Notes under the pieces: generated by a model
Told to the model about the DNA's origin: nothing
What the model saw: only the letters and a program-made list of their open reading frames with translations
Databases searched by the model: none
Translations under genes and position numbers: made by a program
Origin: Atherix ibis
Lineage: Eukaryota; Arthropoda; Insecta; Diptera; Athericidae
Length of the DNA: 64,000 nucleotides
Direction: 5' to 3'
Assembly (NCBI GenBank): GCA_958298945.1
Contig: OY282606.1
Location: 57,983,920-58,047,919, forward strand
In this document: one piece after another, positions 22,701 through 33,120 of the stretch
Layout of the letters: every line of letters begins with the position of its first letter
Position numbering within the stretch: position 1 is the stretch's first letter

Positions 22701-23290
22701 CAATCGTTAAACATTTTACGAAAATGATTTATTAACTACTGCGACGCTCTGAAAATTACCTAGAAAAGTTGTCGAAATAACAAGACCTCAAATTGCACCG
22801 TACATCGTATAGTGAATAATTTTGAAGAATACTAGTTAAAAGTCTACAAACTACCACAATGGAGCTAAAATACCTGAGAGTTCCAAAGACAAGATTATGT
22901 TACCTACAGGATATTCACAATGACTGACGAAGCGGTGTTTGGGCCAAACGTATTATTGATCAGTATTTTCTCGAAGAGGAGCGATATAGAAAATTGCTAA
23001 AGAACTTTTTCATACGTGAATTACACCAATTAATGTTGGACGATATGTGGTTTCTGGTGGAATTATATTGAAAAGTGGTGATGCCGAATGGCCTTCTTGC
23101 TCCCCAGATTTAATAGCTTCGGATATCTATATTCATGAACACTTTACTGAGAAGTTTATGCTAACTAACTGAAGATAATTGAACAAATCAAAAAAAATAT
23201 ATGCCACGAAATCAATTACATTAACCTGTAAATATGTTAAAGCATATAAAAAAAATTTCATCAAAATAGCAGATATTTACTAAGAAATAT
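22701..23290 (+). pseudogene. DD41D-type Tc1/mariner transposase relic
   Basis: Plus-strand relic related to the better copy at 58524-59209. Recognisable pieces: VWAKRIIDQYFLEEERYRKL, then LKNFFIRELHQLMLDDMWF (22950-23060), which align with 'ERYRSMTTNFLWPKLKEVD..NIWF' there, and AEWPSCSPDLIASD (23088-23130), equivalent to 'EWPQRSCDLTPLD'. The DNA between WF and AEWP, which should hold the second Asp (QQDGA), is missing. There are stops at several places, so it is inactive. The residues differ enough that it is probably a separate subfamily. Confidence 0.65.
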
Positions 23291-23298
23291 TTTGTATA

Positions 23299-23349
23299 GT
23301 CTGTGATGTCGGTTAAATAAAGGGTGGTCATTTAACCGATATCACAGAC
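23299..23349. repeat. Short-spacer palindrome, 19-bp arms
   Basis: GTCTGTGATGTCGGTTAAA at 23299-23317 and its inverse at 23331-23349 with one mismatch and a 13-nt spacer. The flanking TATA-type bases extend the symmetry weakly. It lies just past the DD41D relic and could be two abutting terminal repeats of it. Confidence 0.85.
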
Positions 23350-24685
23350 CATATACATACAATATAATTTCCAAGTTTATGTTATTGATTTGAGTCAACC
23401 GAATTACTATTTTCTAAATTTATTTTTCTAAAATTATTCTAAAAAAAAATTGTCAATTTATCTTTAGAACACCCTATAGAATGTATTGAATTCCTTTTTC
23501 TCTACACATTTTTAAAATGATATATATTCTGATTAACTAAACTGTTTTACTCTTTGAATTAATTTAATTTCATATATTATTTTTTTGTTTAAAAATATAT
23601 TCAAAAATTATATATTTAACTCTTGCAGCGATAATAAAAATCTAATAATCAATGTTAATTTGATTAACAGAATTATATGCAGTTGTTTTAATTGTTTGTC
23701 AAATAATTTAGTCCAAAAAATCTTTCAAATTTTGAGCAATAATTATTTTAATTCATTTTCATATAGCAATATTACTTGTTTATTTTATTTCAACAACTTA
23801 TTCATTAAAACAGGTCTTTCCCAATTTAAAAAAATTTATGTTCAAATATTACCACCAATTTTAATTGATATACAATAACATATGTTTAGTCTGGTCATAT
23901 TTCTGCAACATACACATGTACTTACGTTAAATACGAAAATATGTTTAAGCAATAGTTTTTTGATTTTGTTTTTGTATGCTTCTCCAATATATGTGAACAC
24001 ACAAAATTACCTTGAAATTTAGACTATTTAAAAAAAAAAGTTGGTTGCCATGGTAATATTTCATAATTAAAATTCAAAAATTGATGATCGATGACAAAAT
24101 ATTCATCCATCAATTTAAAAAAAATACTTTTTAAATGTATAATGAGAATTATTCGAAAATCAACAAATGAACGAAAGATTTTCAATTTGATGTTTCCTCG
24201 TAATATATTACGCATAATACATAAAACTGACTTCCTAAATTAATAAATTTAATTCAAAGCTTACAATAACAGAAATAGAAGGAACTATCACTTATGTTTT
24301 TTTTTATTATTATTTAGTTAAGGAATATAACGATATATGAAAAATAACCTTCCATGTGTCAGTAATACATGTCATAAAACAATTTTTTTTGTAACTAAAG
24401 AGTTTTTAGACATATTGTCAATAAATTAAAATATATAAAATTAGGCGGAAGTATACTAAATTGAAAATAAAAGGAAATAATCATAGGACCTCACTTAATA
24501 ATTAAAATTTAACCTTCAAGTTTGTTTTTATCCTTGTTTTTATCTCTAAACTAAATTTCTAAATTATTTGATTCTTATTTTACTGTCAATACATTGTCAT
24601 AATAATTGAATGATAGTAACAGTCGATATTCAAAAGTTAGTTGTTATTTAAATAAAATATATAATCGTTTATTTTGAAACCGGTA
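23350..24685. other. AT-rich DNA without a recognised gene
   Basis: Open frames such as 23585-23878 (plus) encode Asn/Ile/Phe-rich strings typical of chance frames in AT-rich DNA. A near-palindromic X-box-like site, GTTGCCATGGTAAT, lies at 24044-24057. Confidence 0.6.
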
Positions 24686-24945
24686 TTTCTAAGTAAATGA
24701 AGCTAATGAACTCTCCAATATCTCTCCGATACTGGCTGGTGTTCCGCAGTGCAGCATACTTGGCCTTATCCCATACAATATTTATACATTCGATATTCTC
24801 ATCTTTCCTAACTCCTTCTTTGCAACATATCTATGTAGATGAGATTGCCAGCTTTGTATCTACCAAAAATCATCAATATTCATCCGGAATTCTCCAAACC
24901 CAAATCAAATTTAATTATAACAGCCTATATGTGTAATAAAAGACA
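24686..24945 (+). pseudogene. LINE family A fragment around the catalytic core
   Basis: Short plus-strand fragment covering motif B to YADD of family A. Across two frames it reads ELSNISPILAGVPQCSILGL and then FFATYVDEIASFVS, equivalent to 'GVPQGSILGPIPYNIYTSDI' and 'FFATYADDTACLAS' in the copy at 61334-61750. The catalytic YADD has become YVDE. Both ends are abrupt. Confidence 0.75.
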
Positions 24946-25330
24946 AAAAGATTAGTGAAATGTAATATTACTCATAAAAACAAATGAATGTCTTGCAATA
25001 TATAAAAATATAAAGGTTTGTTAATAATGGACAAAAAAAATAGCATTTCGAAAGTAGGAACTTCCGAAAGTTTTGAAATTGAAAAGAATCAACTGGATTA
25101 AGAAAGCTTTGTTGAAATCATAGAATTATGCTTGGTTTAAAATTAAGATTGTCTTATTAAATAGTATTTTTGATTTATTCGCAAGTAGTCTAAGTAATCA
25201 TTTGAAATGTCTGTTGTTTTTCAAGTAAGTTGTTTAGTCAAGTGTAGATTCAAATGGTATACTTTTATATTTTCCAGCTGTAAACCATCATGAAGGTTTA
25301 ATTAGAGAGCTTATTTACGGAAAAGGGTAC
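24946..25330. other. AT-rich spacer
   Basis: Nothing recognised in about 385 bp. Confidence 0.6.
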
Positions 25331-26655
25331 ATACAATATTTAACACTCTCATCCCATCGACGTTGCCAAATTTCATACATTCTGTTCAGGACCAGTGTGA
25401 GTAAGATCCTGAGTCTTTTCATTCAAACCGAATAACCAACAAGGGGGATGCCCCGGCGTAGACGGTAGTGGATGCTTGCACGCAGCACCTCCAGGTCCCA
25501 TGGAATTTCTTGACACGGTTCTATATACATTCAAAGTCAGGCGCTGAACTGAATTTATGCCCACCCTTGCATACTGGTAGCGCATAATGTCAGCCCTTAC
25601 ACGCGACGCATATATTGCACATGGGACAAACACACCCTTGTACAGGACTTTCACCGCTCTGGATCGAAGTCCCCATTCTTTGTGATATACTCGCACCAGC
25701 ATGCCAACTAAACCAGCCACGCGGCTTCTTAGATATTGTAAGTGAGGCCAAAAGTTCAGCCCCTCCCCAACCTTTACTCCAAAGTATCGTACTTCCCGCG
25801 CGTATCGGATCCCGACCGCCTCCAAACGAATATTAGGTGACCTACTAAGCGCTAAAAAACCCTTCAGCAACATACACACAATTTTCCTCTCTGAGATATT
25901 CACATCCATTCTATTGCCCCATTCACACACCATTTGCATAAAGCGGCTTCGCACTATCTATACCGCATACCTACTTCGCCCCTCAATCAAAAGAAGAAGA
26001 TCATCTGCATATGCGATTTCACCACAATCGATCTCATCCAACTGCACCAAGAGACCGTTCATTATCATATTCTAGATGGCGGAGCCAGCCACAGATCGCT
26101 GTGGGTAGCCACGCACCATCTGGCGAATAATCCTCCCATTGTTCCCGCACACGGCCGCATTCATTTGTTCGCCATAGAAAAGCTTCTTCACATGAAACCT
26201 CCTTAAGCATCTCAATAATACCATCCCATCGTAGGCAGATGAAAGCACTTCGGAAATCCACAAACACACCACATACGTACTTACTCTCACTCTCGGCAAC
26301 ATAGCGTCTTATACACGTCCATGCGTCCTCAGTCTTTTTACCTTTCGTAAATCCATACTGAGAACCGGATAAATTGAAGTCTGCCAACTTCACATTCAGC
26401 CGATGCACCACCATCCGCTCGAGGACCTTGCCGAATACTGACAGTAAGTATATCGGCCTATAGGAGGACGAGTTAGTTCGTATCCCGTCTGTAGACTTGA
26501 GAAGGATAACCACATCTCCTAATTTCCATTCACTCGGAAATACACCACTCTCCAGGCATTCACCGTATAGGCTACTCACATGTGCGGGAATAGTCTGCCA
26601 AACGCTTCTCAACATTTGACCAGTCACGCCGTCAAGAAGAACAGAGTCATCGTCT
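25331..26655 (-). pseudogene. R1-like LINE reverse transcriptase relic
   Basis: Minus-strand relic of an R1-clade-like LINE, truncated upstream of the RT. The piece starting near 26655 reads LLDGVTGQMLRSVW, then ESGVFPSEWKLGDVVILLKS and SSYRPIYLLSVFGKVLERMV, the standard finger and palm motifs with the R1-type spacing, then FVDFRSAF (the Asp of motif A). A frameshift lies near 26045. In the next frame EIAYADDLLLLIEG gives the YADD motif (codons at 26000-26011), followed by a stop after SRYAV. The open piece 25954-25373 covers the thumb and ends with SVQRLTLNVYRTVSRNSM, matching 'LL.L.GAYRTVST.AL' of R1. R1 itself inserts in 28S rDNA; there is no rDNA here. The 5' end abuts the gypsy relic. 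Confidence 0.8.
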
Positions 26656-27396
26656 GGAGATACAACATTTGGCGTACCAGGAGTAGCAACAGAAACTTGT
26701 CTGTAGGTGGTAAATTCAAGGTTACACCGATTGACGGAAGTACTTCAAAGGCGGTATACAAATTACGGTTTGAATCTATAGCTAAGCCAAATAGATGGAC
26801 AGATTAACCGGCACAAACTGCACTAACATTGGGGTTATGCGTTCAGGCTCTTGCAGTTTTATTAGAAGCGGCGAAGTCATATATGATCGTTTATTAGAAG
26901 TGCTGTAATCACGCTACGGAGAGAGTAATCTAGAGCATGTCTTCCGAGCACAGCTAAAAGATCGAATTCAGAATTATAAAGAAGGTCTCCAACAATGGGC
27001 ACTGGAACTTGAGAATTTGGTGTGGAAAGCATATCCAACTTCTTTCATCGGTAAAATGCTGCTCCAAGCATTTATTAATGGGATAAGGAATTTGGAAGTC
27101 GAGGCGGCTGTACGATTGGGACATCATACCAACTTGAAAAATGCCTTGGCTCATGCGTTTGAGGTAGAGGCAGTTCGTCAGAGTCTGAGAACGCACCAGG
27201 TCAGAGCAATTATGATCGACGATACTGGTATAAGTACAAATCGCTGCCGATCGAATTTAAGATGCTATCAATGCGGAAAACTGAGCCACATTAGATCGAA
27301 CTGCCCGAGTACGAAAGTGCAAAACACTAAAAATCGGGGACTAACAGGTCCGCGTCGCACGAGTGTCGCCGCACAGACGAATCAAGGAAACGCATA
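26656..27396 (+). pseudogene. Gypsy gag relic with zinc knuckle
   Basis: The capsid part is read in two frames: KAVYKLRFESIAKPNRWTD (26740-26807), a stop, TALTLGLCVQALAVLLE, then after a shift KDRIQNYKEGLQQWALELE and the open piece from 27017. The latter ends in a CCHC zinc knuckle, CYQCGKLSHIRSNC (27262-27303), and a basic tail to TAA at 27397. This is the nucleocapsid motif that binds RNA. Frame breaks make it non-functional. Confidence 0.75.
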
Positions 27397-27489
27397 AACG
27401 TCTTGGCAGAGGGACGTGTGCTGGCTGTTATGAAGTGAGCTCCCATTTTATAAATTTTACAGGCTTATGATGGAAATAGCCTGATAATA

Positions 27490-28740
27490 GGAAATTGATA
27501 AAACGCCGTGTCGATTAATTTTGGATACGGGAGCATAACGAATAGTTATGGGTTCACGCATGGTAGCTCGTGCAGATATCGTCGATGACTACATAATCGA
27601 ATTGGAATTTATGAGAAAATATCAGCCGATAATCAACTTCAAATATGGTGTCTTGAAGGGCGGCTGCAATGAAATATTCTTTCAAGGAGCATCGATGGGC
27701 AATGTATTTGGCTTGAAGCGAACAGTTCTACCATCGAGATCGGAGAATCTGGTACCAGTTAAATTACCAAAATCTTTGTAAGGAGGTCCTGTTCGGAGTT
27801 TAATGGTGGAAAAATTTAATATTAGACGAGCGTGGATTACTGTTTGTTGAGAAAAACGTAATATTAGGAACCTATGCAGGAGTTTCATGGAAGCAAAGTG
27901 GATGTACACTATGCAGAGGGACATTGACAATTATTGAGGACAGCATAAGAACTAAAAAAGGCCCTCGAACTTCTAATAGCGATATTTTCTCTCTACGTGA
28001 TAGTGATATCGGACGGACTGGATTGGTGAACACACAAAATTAACACGCAAAATGCAACACCTAAGGGAAAAGATAGCACTGGAAGTAGCAGGTCCTTTCC
28101 CTGCTTCGGAAAGGGGGAAACTGGTATACACTTGAAGTGATAGAGTTCTTTATAAAATGGCTAGAAGCGTTTGCAATACAGCATCAGGAGACAATAACAA
28201 TAACGAAAAAGCTAGTTACAGGACTATTTGCCGATTTGGAGTTCCTCTGGAAATTTGTAGCAATTAAGGCAGAAATTTTGAGTTTCGATTATTCAGGGAA
28301 ATGTGTCAGCTTATATTATATTCACAATCGAACGGAATGGTAAAACGATTCAATCAAACTGGCTAAATTAGTTCATCGGCATCAAAGAAACTGGGAGCAA
28401 TATATACTCCTGCTCCTTCTCTCATATAGAACGCTGGTAAAAGAGAGTACCTCAGTATCACCGGCAACTGCGAACTTTAGAAGGGAACTATGGTTGCCAG
28501 CCAACCTAATTACTGGGAGTCCACAAGAAACACCACGTAATGTGGCAGAGTATGAACTGAATTTGATAGAGAAGATGAATGATATTCATTCCCTGGTACT
28601 AGATGCCGCACTTCGAGCAAGTAACAGTATGAAGACTCGTTACGATCGCAGTGGTAAAACTGTGGAATTCAAGAAGGTGTCTTTGGTTTGGCAGTGCAAC
28701 CCCACACAGCGTCAAGGCAAATCACCAATATTGTAGGCCA
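27490..28740 (+). pseudogene. Gypsy protease and integrase relic
   Basis: The protease active-site motif reads RLILDTGA followed by a stop (about 27515-27540). The frame 27548-27781 continues with the flap/linker region (ELEFMRKYQPIINFKYGVLK). After the deletion the integrase core begins with LEVAGPFPASERG and FIKWLEAFAI (28075-28175), shifts frame to RFGVPLEICSN and FREMC (28235-28305), then SQSNGMVKRFNQT (28323-28360), the 'HPQ.DG..ER.N' motif. The C-terminal part reads SLVWQCNPTQRQGKS. The motif order is diagnostic of Ty3/gypsy, although the polymerase is missing. Confidence 0.75.
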
Positions 28741-28870
28741 GTTCGGATAGTCCATTCCGACTTGTTACAAAGTGGAATGAAATTACATACCGCATCCATT
28801 AGATATTATAATAAGGTGGGACGACAGTATAGATACTATAATAAGTGTGAAAAGCACACAGTTGGGTGAA

Positions 28871-30860
28871 ACAACAGTGTGTTTGAAGGATACAGTTCCA
28901 TTTTATAAGCAAAGGAAATAGGATGAAGAATTATCCGAAATATAGTAGGTCAGTTTTTTAAGGTAGTGTAGTCGGATTCGGTAATATATTATATGAACCT
29001 AAGACATGTCCCTGTGATAAGTACAATTCTGATATGTCTATAATATAGTAAAATATGTAGTTTCTGTCGGTGTGGGCTAAGTCCATTGGCGTTCCTTTTT
29101 TTCCATGTTAGAAAAATGAATTAGGACTTTTAGATGCTAAAATATAAGAATGGAATGATTCGAAAGTGTTTTCTTAAAATGAGAAGACTATGAACAATTG
29201 CATTATTTAATTCAGCATCTTAAGCGAAATAACTAAAACTCTAAACAAAAATTTCAAATAAATTTTTCCTGCATAGTGCGGTTTTCTTTTCACATAAGGA
29301 TCTTAAACATTACACCGAACATTTTCATCTTTCAATCAATTTCTTACGATTCTTTATTGTATCTTAATTATTTATTTATTATGTAGAAAAATCAATGAAG
29401 CACGCCTTGCTACCCAATATATTTAAGTTGAACTTTTAACTTTGAATAGTAATATTCAATTATAAAAGTAGGTTGAAAAATATTTGTGAGCTAATTTTAA
29501 ATAAAAGAAAAGCATTTTATCAAATTCATTAAAAGTTTTTATTAATTGTTCAAATTTAAATAAGCTTATGCAAAAATGTTATTCGTTTTATCTATTATAT
29601 AGAATGAGGCTCTAAGATATAAAAAGAGTTAATTTTTTTACTAAGAGAGATTTTCTTGAAGTGATATAATCATAAAATACGTAAATATGAACTTCTACGT
29701 AAATACATTAGATTGAATATGAAAGAACGTGCGACAATATATGTAAATAATACAGAACTTTTCCACTAAGTGCTTGACATTATAGGTTAATTGGAAGTCC
29801 AATTGTTTACACTATTAGGCATATGATAATTAATTTTTTTATAATTAATTATTTGTTTCAATATTTGTTGTTCTTAATATTAGTTATATAAGCTTGTATA
29901 ATACTGTACGTAAATTTAACTAATATTTGTTTTTGAAAAAAAATTATTTCTATTAAACTTACATATTCATTTATGCCAGAAAAAATAGGTAAAAATTCTT
30001 ATTTTAATAAAAGTCCATCATAATTTTACCAAATACGATGCTATAAAGCTTAACAAGGACTGTTAAGCTTTATAGCATCGTATTTGGTAAAAATTATGAT
30101 GGAATTTTATTAAAATAAGACAATATTTGCCTATCTCATACTTGTAGTTTGTTTAAAAAGGGTTTTTTAAATTCTGATAATTTCTTTGTTTTGTAAAAGA
30201 TTTTTTTATAAATATGATGACTATACTTATTGATTTAAGATGCATGCATTTAACACCTTATTGTTAATAAGTCTAGATTGATAATGCGCTTAGATACACA
30301 TATGTCTTAGATAATAGGTAAAAAAAAAAGATAAAATAGCTTTTAAAAGTTTAAGTATTTTAAAATTCCTGCATACATTACATGAATTATGTCTTAGCGC
30401 TTATATACAATAAGTAATAAAGCTAATATAATGGAAATAAATCTTAATAAATATGCAGTTTATCTTATAGAATTGAAGTGTTATTAAAACCGTTCTATGC
30501 TTTCGAGAATTATGAATAAGATTTTTCGCTATTTGTTTTTAGTAAGAGTACTTTCAGATAAGATGTTTTAAATGCAAATTTTCAAAAACACTTCAATTCA
30601 AGAGTGTCACTTAAAGTTATTCTTCCGAAGAGGTTAAAACAAACATATTTTAGCGATGATTTTAAGATTATGGAGGATTTTCAAATGAAAATTTGATTAT
30701 AAAAAAACAATTTATTATTTAATATTTGATTAAAAATAGTTAATATTATGCAGATCAAAAAAAATTAGTATTTAAGTTCAATTTTGTTATTCTAAGGTTG
30801 ATTTTTCATTTGTTTAACCGTGGAACCTTACATGATACAAAAAAAAAATTGCAACCGACC
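28871..30860. other. AT-rich DNA without a recognised gene
   Basis: About 2 kb of AT-rich sequence. No coding or transposon motif recognised. It contains the large palindrome at 29998-30119. Confidence 0.65.
29998..30119. repeat. Large palindrome, 58-bp arms with 5-nt spacer
   Basis: Left arm 29998-30055, spacer AGGAC (30056-30060), right arm 30061-30119. The arms differ by one substitution and one single-base insertion in an A run. An RNA from either strand would fold into a nearly perfect 58-bp stem. No target duplication or known MITE end is evident. Confidence 0.95.
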
Positions 30861-30869
30861 TAAACGAAC

Positions 30870-31004
30870 GCTAAAAAAAAACTTATTTTCTAATATAGCT
30901 TTGAAACGTACGATATGGAACCTTCGGGCTCGTATCAAATTTATTCATCGTCACTTAAATATTCCTTTTGTTCATGATTTATGTGTTTTTCGATACATAG
31001 TTTC
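30870..31004 (+). pseudogene. LINE C-terminal relic interrupted by copia
   Basis: The frame IKFIHRHLNIPFVHDLCVFR resembles the C-terminal family A segment 'VIHRDLNVDFVQDLFISRY' (21800). The copia element is inserted directly after it at GTTTC. If the insertion and one target copy are disregarded, the same frame runs on 11 more codons past 35795 to a stop. The similarity is short, so this is a moderate call. Confidence 0.4.
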
Positions 31005-31230
31005 TGTTGGGATTTGCCGGAATAACTCCAATTAATTGTAGATCAGTCTTTTACCTCTGGAGCACATTTCACGTCGACTTTTATTTCAAGTTATATATTT
31101 GAGGTTAATTTGAACATCGATTACTGAACTGATGAATCATAGGGCTAATTTACACGAGCCAATTTGGTTTTATTTTCTTCGACAGGTCCCTTCATAATAT
31201 TGTAGACAAATATTTGATTTGAGTTTAACA
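31005..31230 (-). repeat. Copia 3' LTR
   Basis: 226 bp, TG...CA ends, left copy on the plus strand. The pol stop codon (31225-31227) lies inside this LTR. Confidence 0.95.
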
Positions 31231-33120
31231 CTCCTTCTCAATCAAATAATTACAGAATTTCATAAACAAATTTTTATTTAAAGGCTTCGTGAGAATGTCG
31301 GCGATTTGTTTTGCACTTTCAACATGTTCAACTGCCACGGTGACGTCAACATGTTGTTGAATAAACTTACGTGCGATCTCGATGTGTTTCTTTCCTTTAT
31401 TAACCTTACCCTCGTGGGTATTCATCAACATGTGAACAGCTGACTTATTGTCTACAAACATAGGAAAGGGTTGAGCATCTTGCAGGATTTTCAGTTCAGT
31501 CGCCAATCTTCTCATCCAGCATACATCGTCGATCACTTCACACGCCGCTCGATACTCTGCCTCTGCTGTCGAAGTTGCCACAAGTTTCTGACGTTGAGAG
31601 TACCAAACTAGTGGGCCTCCCCTGAGGATGAGTCCACCACTCGTTAATTTCATCGTTTCTTTTTCTCCTCCAAAATCTGCATCCGTGAACACTTTGAAGT
31701 TTTTGTCTCCTCCAAATCGAATTCCTGCATTTGGAGTTCCTTTCAAGTATTGAAATACTCGTTTTGTCATTTCCCAGTGGCTTTTCATTGGGTTGCAGCA
31801 CTGTCGACTCAAATAGTTCACAGAGAAACTAATGTCAGGCCTTGACAAAGTTGCGAGATAAAGTAGGCTGCCAATGGCCTCCCTATATGGCGATTCAATT
31901 GGCACTTTCTCATCGTTCAGAAGTTCCTCCTTCTTTGTTACCATTCCTGGTTCCATCGGTGTTGGGGCTGGATTGCAATTTTCAAGGTTCATCCTTCGCA
32001 GGATTTTCTCCACGTATCTTGGTTGACTCACAGAGATGCCGTCCGATTCAATTTTTATCTCCATGCCAAGATAACAGAGCTCCTTCGCGATGGTCCTGCA
32101 GTGGGTGATTTCAAACTTTTTCTTGATTTGTTCTAACAGTTTGAATATCTCTTTCTCTTCTTTTCCTGCCACCAGGCTGTCGTCGACAAACAATGCAACA
32201 ATGATGGTTCTGTCTTTGTTGTAAAAGACACTTGGATCGTCGTCAGTGCTAAACAATCCAATTTCTTCAAATGATCCGGTGATTTCACGATTCCACTGCT
32301 TGGGCGCTTGTTTCAGCCCATAAATTGCCTTGATTAGCTGACAAACTTGTCCGGAACCGTCGTCGAATCCTTGAGGTTGATTCATGTAGAGGGCTTTCTC
32401 CAGTTTGCTATACAAAAATGCGGTCTTCACGTCGAATGATATCACTTTCCAATTCTCAGATGCTGCATGACTCAGGATGAGTCGGATGGAGGCATAGCGA
32501 GCAACGGGACTAAACGTCTCTTCGTAGTCGATGCCCTCTCTCTGTTCGAAGCCTCGAGCTACCAGCCTTGCCTTCATCTTTCCATTCACCTTCTCGCGGA
32601 GAACCTATTTGCAGGTCAGAGACTTGACTCCTTCAGGACATTCCACCAGCTTCCACGCTTGCCTCTCGACCAGTGAGTTATACTCATCTGGCATTGCTCG
32701 TTTCCAATTTTCATCTTTCAGTGCCATGTCAACAGATATGTCCTCGATGTCACCTATGAGAGCCAACTCTTCATCACTTTCTTCTCTCACATAGCCAGCG
32801 ACATGATAGCCATACCTCTGAGGTGCTTTCAGCTTGCTCCGGTCTCGTAGTTGTCTTATCTCCGGTGAGTTCTTCGGTGTCTCGACTCGTTCTTTCTTTC
32901 TTCTTACATCTTCTTCATTTCGTTCTTTGTCTGTGTATTGTCCTTCTTCAGCATCTTCATATTCTTCTGACTCTTCATTTTTGACTTCAATTTGCTCCTC
33001 GGTTGTCACAGTCTCAACTTCGGTCAAATTTGCTTCCTTTTCTTCATCAAACTTCACATTTCCTGAGCTCTCAATTTCTCTGGTGCGTGGAAGATACACT
33101 CTGTAACTTGGGGACTCCAC
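31225..33120 (-). pseudogene. Copia reverse transcriptase and RNase H region, broken
   Basis: Two in-frame pieces (33120-32605 and 32589-31225) separated by a TAG at 32605-32607. The stop stands where family members usually have Trp, just before the LRxKVNGxMKARLVARG segment. The upstream piece is the acidic integrase C terminus. The downstream 454-codon piece holds the reverse transcriptase (DYEETFSPVA at 21-30, motif A SFDVKTAFLY at 51-60, catalytic FVDD at 134-137) and RNase H (FTDADFGG from 301, Glu345, Asp380 in VDNKSAV). It ends ECN-terminal-style inside the 3' LTR at TAA 31225-31227. All catalytic residues I can check are present, so only the stop and frameshift disable it. Confidence 0.95.

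Larger units (their letters stand above)
26656..28870 (+). mobile_element. Ty3/gypsy retrotransposon, internally deleted
   Basis: Plus-strand internal region of an LTR retrotransposon in the order gag, protease, integrase, without LTRs at either side. About 2.2 kb remain where a full internal region would be 4 kb or more. The reverse transcriptase, RNase H and first part of integrase are gone: protease and linker end at about 27960 and the integrase catalytic core begins at about 28065. The left side directly meets the R1-like LINE at about 26655. Confidence 0.75.

Noticed and set aside
23585..23878. 97-codon plus-strand open frame
   Set aside because: Composition is dominated by Asn, Ile, Phe and Leu as expected from AT-rich DNA; no motif, no splice context, no transposon similarity.
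25615..26206. Plus-strand open frames of 73 and 90 codons
   Set aside because: Antisense to the R1-like reverse transcriptase.
31842..32108. Plus-strand open frames inside the copia element (also 32467-32794, 32834-33197, 33661-34902)
   Set aside because: They are antisense shadows of the intact stretches of the copia polyprotein.
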